Shown here piece by piece: positions 1 through 12,599 of a stretch of DNA of 64,000 bases (its first letter is position 1; each line of letters starts with the position of its first letter). The translations under genes were made by a program, and so were the position numbers. The DNA lies in assembly GCA_035048815.1 (NCBI GenBank), contig JAUCBN010000028.1:6813001-6877000 (forward strand), written 5' to 3'. The stretch comes from Abelmoschus esculentus (Eukaryota > Streptophyta > Magnoliopsida > Malvales > Malvaceae). The notes under the pieces were generated by a model, which was not told the DNA's origin, made no database searches, and saw only the letters and a program-made list of their open reading frames with translations.

Positions 1-199
1 AAATTAGGAGTGTTTGGGTTCCTAAGGAACTTATTGTTTTTAATAATTTGAATGTCATTGCTTCTCGGATTCCCAAGGGAAACAAGCTTTTAGGGACTAA
101 CTCTCATGGACCCAAAATGATTTAGGTACCAAAAGTTAAAAACTAAATCTTTGTTTGTAGGTTGAGCATTGCTTCAAGGCCAAAGCTTCAAGTCAAAAC
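1..199 (+). pseudogene. copia gag C-terminal / gag-protease linker remnant
   Basis: Frame 3 starts with a readable stretch (IRSVWVPKELIVFN) and later GTNSHGPK, which resembles the linker between the gag zinc knuckle and protease in copia elements. In-frame stops follow near 122 and 143, and the frame must shift before the protease begins at 200. The zinc knuckle itself would lie upstream of the window. Confidence 0.5.
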
Positions 200-1230
200 A
201 TGTGGTACCTTGATACTGGATGCTCAAGGCATATGAACGGAGACAAGGGACGATTTAAGGAGTTAGAGCTCAAAAATGGTGGAGTAGTGACGTTTGGTGA
301 TAACTCCAAAGGTCAAATTGAGGGCATTGGCTCTATTGGTAACCACTCCTTTATTTTAATTGAAAGTGTCTTGCTTGTTAAAGGTCTTAAGCATAATTTG
401 TTAAGCATTATTCAATTATGTGATAAAGACTTCTATGTCTCTTTTGATAAAAATGGTTACAAAATAATAGACATAGAATCCAATAAAACAATGCTCATAG
501 GTCATTGCATAGGAAATATTTATATGGTGCATCTAGATGACATTAATTTTTCCCATGCATGCTTAGTTGCTAATGATGAAAATGATGCATGATTATGGCA
601 TAGAAAACTAGGTCATGCTAGCATAAGTGTTTTAGAGAAACTAGCCTCCCAAAATCTAGTTAGAGGTTTACCCAAGATTAAGTTTTCTTTAGATAAAATT
701 TGTGATGCATGTGCTAAGGGTAAACAAAAGAGAGTTTCTTTTAAGTCCATTAATGATGTTTCAACTAGTAGAGTATTACAATTGATCCATTTGGATCTCT
801 TTGGACCTATTAGGACTACTAGTCTGGGTGAAAAATCATATGCTTTTGTTATTGTTGATGATTACTCTAGATACACTTGGATTCTATTTTTAAGTACAAA
901 AGATGAAGCCTTAGAAATATTCATCACGTTTTCAAATATTTCTCAAAATGACCTTGATCAAAGGATTTTTCATGTTAGAAGTTATCATGGAATCGAATTT
1001 CAAAATTTAGGTTTTGAGAATTTTTATAATGAAAATGGGATTAGCCACAATTTTTCAGCTCCTCCCACTCCTCAACAAAATGGGGTAGTTGAGAGGAAAA
1101 ATAGAACTTTAGAGAAAATGGCTAGAACCATGCTTTGTGAAAATAATTTACCTAAGTACTTTTTGGCGGAAGCCACAAACACTTCATGTTATATTATTAA
1201 TAGAGTAATGATTAGATCTATTTTAAAAAA
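200..1230 (+). pseudogene. pol: copia protease - GAG-pre-integrase - integrase (broken)
   Basis: The frame opens with the aspartic protease active site (DTGCSRH, residues 5-11). GAG-pre-integrase follows, with an HxxxxH pair (HRKLGH) and CDAC forming the HHCC zinc-binding site at about 599-715. The integrase core begins at 782 (HLDLFGP, first catalytic Asp) and reaches PQQNGVVERKNR, which holds the catalytic Glu. The second catalytic position reads S-Y-H-G, with Tyr where Asp is required, so the enzyme would be inactive. A TGA at 590-592 sits just before LWHRKLGH. The reading frame is lost in a run of seven A at 1225-1231, where a one-base slip moves the protein into the next frame. The protein would have processed the polyprotein and inserted cDNA. 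Confidence 0.88.
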
Positions 1231-2590
1231 ACTCCTTATGAGATTTTAAATTCCAAAAAGACTAACATTAGCTATTTTCATTCTTTTGGATGCAAGTGTT
1301 TTGTTTTAAACAATGGAAAAGACAATTTAGGTAAATTTGATGCAAAAAGTGATGAAGCTATTTTTCTTGAATATTCTTTAAATTCAAAGGCTTATAGAGT
1401 CTTCAACAAAAGAACCTTAGCTGTAGAAGAGTCTATACATGTGATTTTCGATGATAACCTCCTTCATAGGAAGGATTCTTGTGATGATGATGATGTAGGA
1501 ATCATTGAAACCATTGATGATGGACAAGCATCAAAGGTGGATGGGGTTCCAACCAATGAGGAAACACAAGATCCTCCAATTGAAGCTTTAGGAAATGTAA
1601 TGCTTGAAGAAAAGGAAGTGAGCTATCCAAGAGAGTTCAACTATGTCAAAAGTGGTGAAATCTTGGATGATCCATCCAAGAGGGTAACTACTCGTTCTTC
1701 TCTTAGATTAATAAATCATATTGCTTTTATCTCATACATAGAGCCTAAAAATATCAAAGAAGCATTAAGTGATGATTATTGGATATTGGCTATGCAAGAA
1801 GAGTTAAATCAATTTGAGAGAAGTAATGTGTGGACATTAGTTGATAGACCTAGTAATAAATCTAATATAGGAATTAAATGAGTTTTTAGAAACAAATTAG
1901 ATGAAAGTGGTAACATTGTGAGAAATAATGCTAGATTAGTTGCTCAAGGTTACACTCAAGAAGAGGAGATAGATTTTGATAAAACTAATGCACCCGTAGC
2001 TATAATGGAAGCCATTAGGATGCTACTTGCATTTGCATGTTATCATGACTTCAAGCTTTTTCAAATGGATGTCATAGGTGCTTTCTTTAATGGTTTTATA
2101 AATGAAAAAGTGTATGTTGAACAACTACCGGGTTTTGAAGATCCAAAATTTCCAAACCATGTTTTTAAATTAACTAAAGCTTTATATAGTTTGAAACAAG
2201 CTCCTAGAGCTTGGTATAAAAGATTTTCAAACTTTTTAATTGAAAAAGGATTTGAAAAAGGAAAGATGGATACTACACTTTTTATAAAAAGGTTTAAAAA
2301 TGACATCTTAGTAGTTCAAATTTATGTTGATGATATAATTTTTGGATCTACTAATGAATGTTATTGTCAAGAATTTTCTAAGCTACTGCTAGGTGAATTT
2401 GAGATGAGTATGATGGGGGAGCTCTCATTCTTTTTGGGACTCCAAATTAAGCAAAGGAAGGATGACACCTTCATCAATCAAGCAAAATACATCAAGGATA
2501 TGCTCAAAAAGTTTGGTTTGGAGAATGTGAAGCCTCAAGCCACTCCTATGAGCTCATCTACTAAGCTTGACAAAGAAGAGGAGAATGTGT
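1231..2590 (+). pseudogene. pol: copia integrase C-terminus and reverse transcriptase (broken)
   Basis: After the A-run frameshift the frame reads on through the integrase tail (SYFHSFGCKCFV) and an acidic linker (DSCDDDDVG) into RT. RT carries QMDV at 2065, KQAPRAWYKRF, and the catalytic YVDDIIFGS at about 2320-2345, all intact. A TGA at 1879-1881 falls where copia RTs have Trp, immediately before VFRNK. The downstream tail NQAKYIKDMLKKFGLE is normal. A second frameshift near 2583-2590 throws the frame into an early stop at 2614. The enzyme copies element RNA to DNA in the cytoplasmic particle; this copy cannot make a full protein. Confidence 0.88.
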
Positions 2591-3263
2591 TGATTCTAAA
2601 TTATATAGATCTATGATAGGTTCTTTGCTTTATCTTACCGCAAGTAGACCGAATATCATGTTTAGTGTTTGCTTATGTGCTAGGTTTCAAGCTAGTCCTA
2701 GAGGATCACACTTAGTAGCCATTAAGAGAATTTTTAGATACCTTAGAGACACACCTTGTTTAGGCTTATGGTATCCTAAAGATTCATCCTTTGATTTACA
2801 TGCTTATTCGGATATGGATTATAGAGATTGTAAGATAGATAGGAAAAGTACTTCCGGAACATGTAAATTTCTAGGTAGTATGCTCATATCTTGGTTCTCT
2901 AAGAAACAAAATAGTGTAACTCTTTCTATCATCGAAGCGGAGTACATATCCTTAGGGAGTTGTTGTGCTCAAGTTTTATGGATGAAACAACAACTCTTAG
3001 ATTATGGCATTAAGGTAGAAACCATACCTCTTAAGTGTGATAATACTAGTACCATATGTCTTACTAAGAACCCCATTCAACATTCTAGAACCAAACACAT
3101 AAAAATTAGACACCACTTTATTAGAGATCATGTATCTAAAAATGATGTTGTTTTAGAGTTTGTTGACACCTTAAACCAATTAGAAAATATTTTTACCAAA
3201 CCTTTAGATAAAGAGCGCTTTTGGACCCTTAGGAGAGAGTTAGGTCTAACTAGCCTATCTTGA
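2588..3263 (+). pseudogene. pol: copia RNase H (C-terminal end of pol)
   Basis: The frame joins RT by a one-base shift and starts with MIGSLLYLTASRP at 2613. It has the copia RNase H landmarks: AYSDMDY (first catalytic Asp), KSTSGTC, IIEAEYISL (catalytic Glu) and KCDNTSTICL (next Asp), followed by HIKIRHHFIRDHV and the tail near TKPLDKERF. The domain ends at a TGA at 3261-3263 and is intact by itself. It would degrade the RNA strand of the RNA-DNA hybrid. Confidence 0.88.
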
Positions 3264-3472
3264 CTTCTTAAGTGTTATCTTTTTGCAATTTTGCTTGAAT
3301 CTTGAATAAATCATGCCTATATTGTTTTTTGTATCTTGATGCTTCTATGCATGTTGCTAGGGGGAGTATGAACTTGCTCATGCATACTAATCATGTCATA
3401 ACATCATATGTATGCTTCTAGGGGCTTTAGAGACTCATTTCTAGTACTTTTAGAAGCCTAAAATGGAAAGCA
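3264..3472 (+). other. pol-accessory ORF spacer with a purine tract
   Basis: Non-coding, T-rich stretch after pol. A purine tract AGGGGGAG lies at 3359-3366, followed by TATGAACTTGC. It resembles a polypurine tract, but no recognisable LTR follows and the element continues, so I read it as an internal, possibly duplicated tract. Confidence 0.45.
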
Positions 3473-3640
3473 ATGTCGAGGGTATCGATACAGCTAACAC
3501 CTATTTCGATACCTGTTCATCAGTCTATTTGGAATTTTCTGGCAAGAACAGGTATCGATCCCAGTTTCGATACTTGTGGTTCGATACTAGCATCGAAACA
3601 GGATATTTTGATACCGTTATCGATACTCAAGGACGCAGAT
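3473..3640 (+). repeat. cluster of TCGA-centred near-palindromes (GTATCGATAC type)
   Basis: About eight copies of short motifs of the form (G)TATCGAT(AC), TTCGATAC or ATCGAAAC occur in 170 bases, for example at 3481, 3504, 3553, 3565, 3582, 3591 and 3620, in both orientations. The spacing is irregular. The same class of cluster occurs in the long LTRs at 18740-18955, 24036-24245 and 24778-24870. Its role is unknown. Confidence 0.7.
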
Positions 3641-3691
3641 TGGTTTAAAACACTTTAAACCTAATTTTAATCTCTTTAAAACATTTCCCAA

Positions 3692-3700
3692 ATATAAATA
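3692..3700 (+). promoter_or_regulatory. TATA-like box upstream of the accessory ORF
   Basis: The sequence ATATAAATA sits in a TATA-like setting about 465 bases before the accessory ORF ATG and about 170 bases before a good splice donor. This would place a transcription start near 3725. It is inferred from sequence only. Confidence 0.45.
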
Positions 3701-3864
3701 CCAAAAACCTAGTCGGCCACCTCTTTAAAACCCTCTCAAATCCGTTTGTTTTAACACCAAATTAAATGATTTCTTTAAGGGATTTTATTCAACTCATCAA
3801 TCCCTACACAATTTCATCAAACGGTACTTCACAAACTATAATTTCTTCCTAATCCGTAATCAAG

Positions 3865-4155
3865 GTAACTTTTTGAAAAACCTTATTTTTGTTCGATTAT
3901 AGATTGTTAAAATTAATTTTTTAAACATATTTTGAATGCTTATTGTATGGGTTTTCATAATCTTATAAAAAAATTTAAAATAATTTTTTTTTTCGAATAT
4001 AAATCGATTTCATTGTATTGGTTTTTTCAATGAATTTTAAAAATTTTGTTTTTAAATGATCAAATACCTTGAATTATTGATAAATAGGATTGAAATAGGT
4101 TGTTAGAGCATATATGTTTTTAAGAAACTAATCCAAAATTTGTTTCTATCCTTAG
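3865..4155 (+). other. predicted 5'-UTR intron of the copia accessory ORF
   Basis: The donor AAG|GTAACT is at 3865 and the acceptor TTTCTATCCTTAG ends at 4155, three bases before the ATG at 4159. The 291 bases between are strongly T/A-rich, as plant introns are, while the flanks are less so. With the upstream TATA box this looks like a separate transcription unit. Splicing is inferred, not shown. Confidence 0.45.
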
Positions 4156-4158
4156 ATA

Positions 4159-5327
4159 ATGTCACCGAAGAAATGATCTCGTACTGAAGCCGGCTCTTCA
4201 TCATCATCTCGTGTTTCACGAGTTGATATTGAAGAAGTCTTCGCAAAAAGTTTAGACATAAATCGTAGGATCGACAACTTCAATCTCTATTGCAACCACC
4301 CTCTCAAAAAGGAACGATGTGTATATGTTCAATTCATAACCTCACACAATTCCCTTTCAAATATTATGATAGAATCATCGATTGGAAGTTCTTGAGGTTT
4401 CTCACCCATACCGGCAAGTTCTTTCCAACTCTTGTCCTTATATTTTACGCCAATGTCAAATGTATTCTATCTTCGGACAAGAGCAAAGTAGTGGCAATTG
4501 AGTCTTTCCTCATGGGCAAATCCTTTACTATTAATGCCTCTACTTTTGTCGATGTTTTTGGTCTTGAGGACAAGGGTGTTGAGGATGAAGACTCTTTTGC
4601 TTCTTTCACCGGTTCGGTCACCTCACTTGACGTGCACGATCGCTTTCTTCATCTTATCATCTCTTGGTGGATTCGTCCATCAAATGGTAGGTATTCTCGG
4701 ATTCGTCAAGTTAATAGCTTTTGGATCAAGTGCTTTCGTGAGGGTATTCAATCCAATCTTTCTCAGATCGTCTTCTCGGACATCGTTTGGCATGTCCAAA
4801 ACCGTGCTACACCACTTGTCCAATCCTTTCCATATGCATGTATTCTCAGCACTATTTTCTTGCATTTGGAAATAGATTGTTCTTTTGACAAGGTGAGATC
4901 CTTAAAAGAACTCATAGGTGAGACATCTGTTAATCGTGCCCATTTCCAATATGTCTCAAATGGTGAGTGGGTTCAAGGTGCTTCTCCTTCTCCTCCTCGT
5001 GCTCCCGTTGATCCAGAACCTCTTCACCAAGTTGATATGATGGCTTTTCTAACTACAAGGTTCGACTCTTTGGGCGCTCAATTTGGTACTTTGAATGCTC
5101 GTTTGGATTCCATGGATGGAAGACTTGACACTATGTCGACTCAATTCCAATCGGGTTTCGATGCTATCAACACGAGGTTGACGGGCCTCGAGACTCAAGG
5201 ACGCTCCTTGTGAGTATCTCTTGAAGCTCTTCGTCATAGCCAAAGACTCAACAATGCTGATGGTGATACTAATGAGGAAGAAAAAGAGGAGGAAAATGAT
5301 GATGATGATGACATGACCGATGATTGA
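4159..5327 (+). pseudogene. env-like / putative plant transposon protein ORF of the copia element
   Basis: The ATG at 4159 is followed by a TGA at 4174-4176, a Ser/Arg-rich start, and a frameshift between about 4290 and 4350. The main frame then runs to a TGA at 5211 and, if read through, ends at 5325-5327 with a Glu/Asp-rich tail. The central part (RIIDWKFLRFLTHTGKFFP, FYANVK, then INASTFVDVFGLED) has the pattern of the plant transposon protein domain also seen in the Athila accessory ORFs here. The C-terminal 50 residues (FDSLGAQFGTLNARLDSM and on) form heptad-like repeats, probably a coiled coil. Function is unknown; env-like is only the positional name for such ORFs in Sireviruses. Confidence 0.65.
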
Positions 5328-5342
5328 TCTCAGATCTATCTT

Positions 5343-5594
5343 ATGCTTTGCTATTGGCTTTTTAGGACTAGTTATGTTTCCTTAAGCATTATGTTTGCAT
5401 TCATATTAGAACTTATGCATTTGTTTGTTTTTTTATGCTTTGACTTTATTATGTTGGATTTGAATTTAAGTATTTTATGCTATGGATATTTTATAAATTA
5501 TATTCTCTTTAATGTTATGATTGCTTTATTTTTTGTCTTATCTTTCATTGATTTTAATCTAACAAAAAGGGAGAGAAATTTTTGTTGTTTTTAA
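5343..5594 (+). other. T-rich stretch able to encode a very hydrophobic 83-residue peptide
   Basis: The reading frame is almost entirely hydrophobic, with three or four membrane-span-like segments, and follows the acidic tail of the accessory ORF. T-rich DNA gives such peptides by chance, and a polypurine tract lies inside its last codons. I record it as a possibility, more likely 3' UTR. Confidence 0.2.
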
Positions 5595-5627
5595 GTTTAG
5601 GAAACCATCAATTTTTGTCAATTTTTT

Positions 5628-5656
<29 letters not shown>
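5564..5656 (+). promoter_or_regulatory. polypurine tracts before the missing 3' LTR
   Basis: Two purine tracts are present: AAAAAGGGAGAGAAA at 5564-5578 and AAGGGGAAG at 5648-5656. Repeated polypurine tracts just before the 3' LTR are known for Sireviruses and would prime plus-strand synthesis. No LTR follows. Confidence 0.6.
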
Positions 5657-7693
<2,037 letters not shown>

Positions 7694-7755
7694 TATCCTC
7701 AATGCTCAAAATATACCGTACGCAAAAGAAAATAAGAATAGTAAAGCAACAGGGA

Positions 7756-8112
7756 TTAAATAGATTTTGATTGGGATTCAGAAGAGTTGCTGGAAATAGC
7801 TGCCCTCCTAGGTATTCCTGCTGATGGTTTCATTCTTGATCCTTGTCCTGGTGATGGTTGTGTCTTTGTCTGTCGGGGCGGCTGCACTCTGTTGGGCGAT
7901 ATGCGGTGCGGCGGGGCTATAACTTCATCTCCCTCTTCTTCATCGTCAGTATGCATCATCTCTGTTTCACCCCCAAACTCGGCAGCTGGTATTCTCTCTT
8001 GGGTATGCGATGAGCTTTCATGAACATATTCATCAATCTGTCTAGAGAGACTATCTTCAGAAATCTCCCAAGTCGCATAGGGACTTTCCTTTATAACCAT
8101 CTCCAATTGCAC
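7756..8112 (-). pseudogene. C-terminal end of the accessory ORF of element D
   Basis: 118 codons, rich in Ser, Pro, Glu and Gln, ending in SSNSSESQSKSI with a stop at 7756. The composition and position match the low-complexity tail of the accessory ORF in element C at 32179-32418. The upstream boundary at 8112 abuts gag/protease sequence, so the ORF starts at a deletion junction and no domain is left. The name rests on position and composition, not on a motif. Confidence 0.45.
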
Positions 8113-8801
8113 AAGGAATTGTGAAGCAGCCAGGATCTTTTAGTTTGGGTGACATGCGATTATGTAGCATTGCCATGCAACATTCAGTGGCTGTCACTAT
8201 TTCAAATTCTCATAGCCTTCGTCATTTGGATACTATGTCCTTTAAAAACTTGGCATAGTTGGTCATTTGTTCAATCGCCTCAACTAGGGACAAGTTAATA
8301 TGGACCTACTTCAGGATGTCTAGGAACTTCTGAAATTGGTGGTCCTGTTTTTGCTTCTTCAACCTCTATGGAAAAGGAGGTGGTGGTCTGATATCCTCTA
8401 GGTTTCCTTGGATATTGAGTTTTATACCTGGGGTGAATATTTCTGCAACTGCTTCGGCGGGTGGTTCTAATACTTCTGGTTCTGTTGCCGAGGCAGAGCT
8501 TTCGATAGGGTCCTGCTCAGCCTTTGAGTCCTCATGATGTTGCTTTTCTGGTTGGACTTCTTTAATTGGTAGGACACTTCTGGTTGTGATTACCTTACAT
8601 TGCTCATGGCCTAACACCTTAGCAACTTCATTATTTCTAGGTAAACCTACAGGTGGTCGAGTGTTTTATCGTTGTGCGATTTGACCAACCTGGATTTCTA
8701 AGGATTTTCTTGCAGCCTCCTGGTTCTGCAGTCTCATCTCAGTTCTGTTCATGAAGTCATCAGTACGCTTCATGAAGTGGTTATTCTCCATCATGTAGGC
8801 A
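8113..8801 (-). pseudogene. gag: gag C-terminal half of element D
   Basis: The readable pieces are FMKRTDDFMNRTEMRLQNQE, which matches elements A and C, then a Glu/Pro-rich linker with ITTRS, and the segment leading to the protease (8113-8350) in another frame. Several stops and frameshifts are present. The left edge (about 8112) is cut within the Cys-Ala-Ile that precedes the protease active site, so the catalytic Asp is gone. Gag would form the virus-like particle. Confidence 0.7.
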
Positions 8802-9110
8802 TCAGTCTTTGACAGTGGGCTGCCTCGACAATGGATACGGCAGTGGCTGCTGCGGCATTGCTGGCAGTAGTACATTATGATCAACTGGTGGCATTTGTCC
8901 TCTCGGTGGATTATCCATAGTTTGGAACAGATTGCGTCTCAAATTATGTCTTGTTCGTTCAATCTCAGGGTCCAACTCGTACAATAGTCCACTCAGATTT
9001 ACCCTGGTCAGAAACCAAATAAACAAAAATTAATAAAAACAAAATAAAATAGATAAAGTTAAAGTTAGATAACTAATAATTAAAGAGCAAGAAAATTAAA
9101 GAAAACAAAA
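8802..9110 (-). pseudogene. gag: gag N-terminus of element D
   Basis: It includes ELDPEIERTRHNLRRN and PLSRQPTVKD, which match the N-terminal gag of element C (IDPEIERT, PLSRQLTVKD). It ends at a junction near 8808 where TVKD runs straight into the later TDAYMMENN segment. About 1 kb of gag, including the conserved core and zinc knuckle, is deleted, with a short AAA-GAC/AAA-ACT homology at the joint. No start codon is clear. Confidence 0.7.
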
Positions 9111-9122
9111 TTCAGTTGCCAA

Positions 9123-9140
9123 TCCCCGTCAATGACGCCA
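9123..9140 (-). promoter_or_regulatory. primer-binding site of element D
   Basis: On the minus strand the sequence is TGGCGTCATTGACGGGG, seven bases inside the LTR end. It is a diverged form of the TGGCGCCGTTGCCGGGG-type site complementary to tRNA-Asp that is usual for Athila elements. Confidence 0.7.
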
Positions 9141-9146
9141 AAAACT

Positions 9147-10499
9147 TGATAGGCGTGGTATAAGCGCTATTTTGAGTGCAAGTGTACACGTCGTCAAGTA
9201 ATAAAATGATAAGTATATCGTGTATCGTCTCAACAGGGATTGGTATACTTAATATGTCTTCCTTCGTTCCCTTGCTCCTGAAAATAAAATAAAGACACAA
9301 ATAAGATGATTTGTTTTATCTAACTAACTAAGTAAATAACAAAACATAAAATAAAGAGTTGAGAACGATTATAGAGAAAGTGGGTAGGATCCAGTTACAT
9401 CAATTAGTGGATTCAATTGATCTTCTCCTTGTCTAATGCAATCGTACAACACTGCTTCGATAGTACTGCAGATACTGCCTTGGCAACGCTGGTACTCTTC
9501 TGCCGCGACAATCTCTTGCTCGTGGGCAGAAGTATCAAAGTTCAGCAAAGTGTCCGTAAGTGACTCCGCTCATCTCTCAGTCAAAGTACTGTTGATGCTC
9601 GGTCCTTGACGATACCTCTCGTCGTAAACCAAAGATAACCACCAACCAATCCAACACTTCTTTTAGCTGCTGAAACTCTTAACCTACCCCTTAGTGCCTC
9701 CACAAGGGCATAGGCTGAGTTAGTGTCTACGACACCATACTTATCCCTTTCATGAATCTTCACCTCTCGATGCTAGATAAGTAGATTACTTGCAAACTTC
9801 CCTCTCGGGCTTGGATACAAGAACAAAGAATGGCAATAGGATAAGCAAACCTTGATTTTATTGCATAAGAACAAAGATACAAGAATCAATCTCCTCTCAC
9901 TAATATCGACAACCTTCACCTATCCCTAAGAAATTTAGAACATATTATCCTATAAGTACAATTCTTAGGGAGGAACGGTTCTCTACAAATCGTCTCTCCT
10001 AGACAATGTGGCCTGCTAGGGTATTTATAGTCTTAACCTAGGGCAAACCTTTCCTAAATAGACTTCAACTTGGAGTAGGGAACAAGTCTTCTTCAAGGAT
10101 TCTGATATTTCCAAGTTTGTCGCCTTTTAGAAGGGTTTTTCCGCTTGGTCATTGAATTGGGCTTTTAGCACGCTAGCTTGGTCCAATTGATGCGCTGTGT
10201 CTTCCAGAATATTTTGTATATTTTTATCTTTCTTTGCGCCTCCATTGTTGGTGTTGCCCGACCATGCTTCTGCCTCGACCTCAACACTACTTTTCTGCCG
10301 ATTCGCCTCTGGATATTCCTGCATGTATAGAAATTGTAATAATATATGCATTCTCTATTAATATTGACTTTGTAAGTGATGATAATGAAATATCCAATAT
10401 TTGAGCAAAGAGTTCATAAATCGGTTCAAGTTGGTGTATAATAGATGCCTAAAGTACCATGGGAAGGATAGTAAATAACTGCCTTTTAGGCACTCATCA
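9147..10499 (-). repeat. 5' LTR of element D
   Basis: Minus-strand LTR of about 1353 bases, starting TGATGAGTGCC (10499) and ending CCACGCCTATCA (9147), so it has TG...CA ends. It resembles the 1340-base LTR at 35004-36343 throughout. A TATA-like region is present in the first half. Confidence 0.85.
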
Positions 10500-11387
10500 A
10501 TACCTCCCAGCGTGAATCAAATATAATCATCAATCAATCCCACACTTCTTTTAGCCGCTGAAACTCTTAACCTATCTCTAGGCCGAGTTAGTGTTTCCCG
10601 ATTGAAACACCGTACTTATTCCTTTCGTGAATCTAACTCTCCCAATATTAGATAAATGGATTACTCACAAACTTCTCTCCCGAGCTTGAATGCAAGAACA
10701 AAGAATGACAAAGAATAAGCAAACCTTGATATTTTATTGCATTGAAACAAGAAACAAAGTTCAATCTCTTCACACTAATACTCTACAAGTTTCACCTAAG
10801 CCTAAAGAAAATTAGAACATAATGTAAAGAAAAGAAAACCCTAAAAGATGAAGTCGGCTTGTGCTAAGTCTAACTCTCCTTGTATGCTCTCTACTTGGAT
10901 GGTTATGACTTATATAGGCATGGCCTAGGGTAAACCTTTCCTAAGTAGGAATACAACTTGGAGTGGGACACAAGTCAAGTACATAAATAAAGTATTTTCA
11001 AGTTTATTCCCACTAGGAGGCTTTCCTGTGTGGCCTTTGTCTTGGGCTTTCCACGTGCTATCTAGCTCTGATCCTTGGGCTGCTTGAACAGCAACGTTCT
11101 CCTTATTTTTCTCCTCAGCTCGCCTACAATATCGCTACTTGTCCTTAGCTGCTGCCTCGACATCAGGTCCTACCTCAGCCTCATTTGCTACCGCGGCAAT
11201 AGTTTTTCCTGCAAAGACACAAAAATGCAGTAAACTTGCCTTTTCTGTAAATATCATCTTTATAAGTTACAACAGCAAAATCTTTAAATATCTCACATTA
11301 AGTATATGCATTGGTCCAATTAGGTGTAGATTTGGTGATTATTGCCCATGAAAGGTGTAAAAGTGATAGTGAGTTGAGCACTTATCA
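10500..11387 (-). repeat. 3' LTR of element A (first two-thirds)
   Basis: It starts TGATAAGTGCTCAAC at 11387 on the minus strand, right after the purine tract, and follows the 1340-base LTR at 35004 for 888 bases. It stops at GGGAGGTAT, where element D is inserted. The remaining third should lie left of D but is lost at the TCTA array. Confidence 0.85.
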
Positions 11388-12599
11388 CACCCCTAAACTC
11401 GAACTATTGCTTGTCCTCAAGCAATGCAAACCATCAAATTGTCAAACCTTATTCTCTCTTGGTCTTATATTTTCATCTATTCTCCCTACCATAACAATGC
11501 CTATTCTTTAGACTTAACCTTTTGGTTACCCAAGGGGTTACCGAGAAAACAAGCTATAAGATTTTGTGAGTTGTGCGTTTTTGTGAACAAGTTTGATTAA
11601 AGGCCTTCTTAGACAAACTCTAAGTTCAAGAAAAATAGACTTGGATTTAGTATTCTCTTCTTAAAACAACAATTTCTTGAGCCAATTTCGGGCACCTCAA
11701 GGATTATGTTTTCTCCTTAATATTTCCTTGTTTTTACTTGATCATCTTTTAAGCATACTAGAGCCAATTTTGGGCACCTCTAGTATGAAGAAGAGTGATT
11801 CCTAGAGCCGGTGATAGACACCTCTAGTCACATTTCCAAAAATCTAAGTCTTTATCACCTAAGTTCATTAAAAGAATTCTTATAGTCAAACAAGTCCATA
11901 AAGTGTTTTTAAGATCAATCTTAGAGCAAGCTTTTAAGTTTTCTCCCTTAAGTATCCGAAAATTAAGCCTTCTAAATAGGACCTAACCATGGTAAAGAGA
12001 AAGATTTCAATAGCCTTAAAAGAATAACCTAAGGCAATATTGATGAAAAACAGTGCAAAAGTATGGACAAAAATTCAAGTAAGGTGGTGGACATAAAAAA
12101 TTGAAAAATCACTTAAATACTTCCTTTCATGGCAAGGCCGCGGTAGTGGATTGCCTCGGCAGTGGATTTATACCCCACAAACTCGAACCAAACATTATCC
12201 TCAATGTTTATATTAGGGTCACACAGTAGGCAACAAGACAAAAATTGAAACAAGTAAAGATATATAAAAGCAACATAAAAGCTAAAGAAACTCTAAAGAG
12301 CTGATGGTAACAGTCGGTTGTCTTGGTCTTGCTGTTATGAGCGGCTTCATCCTTGATCCTTGATCCTTGATTCCTATCCTAAAATAAACAACAAGAAGAA
12401 AATTAATAATAAAAGTCTATCTAAAACTAATCCTAAAATGCAATAAAATAAAGATAAGATGAAAGAATTAATTCTCGATAGGAATGCATGTAAGTGCATC
12501 TCCTAAAGTGATGGTCTCTATAGTTCTCATCTCATGTTAGCCAGTGTAATACTTCAGTCATTGGCCATTCACTTTGAATTCATGCCCATTTCGTTTTGA
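11388..12599 (-). other. polypurine tract and 3' UTR of element A
   Basis: The purine tract GAGTTTAGGGGTG (minus) ends at 11388. Upstream, about 1.2 kb is non-coding and collinear with the C element's 3' UTR at 32600-33420, including repeated 'gagccaattt(c/t)gggcacctc' segments near 11673, 11761 and 11800. A small direct repeat of GATCCTTGAT is at 12352-12372. I see no gene. Confidence 0.7.

Larger units (their letters stand above)
7694..10499 (-). mobile_element. Athila-type gypsy element D, internally deleted, 3' end missing
   Basis: Reading on the minus strand: 5' LTR (10499-9147), primer-binding site, gag N-terminus, a deletion, gag C-terminus with the start of protease, a second large deletion removing all of pol, then the C-terminus of the accessory ORF and its 3' UTR, which is cut by the TCTA array. 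D is inserted in the 3' LTR of element A: bases 10500-10504 (ATACC) continue A's LTR and would be the target duplication. The partner duplication is lost. Confidence 0.8.

Noticed and set aside
3359..3480. Start of a 3' LTR after the AGGGGGAG tract
   Set aside because: No matching LTR end or primer site follows, and the element continues with an accessory ORF and further purine tracts at 5564 and 5648.
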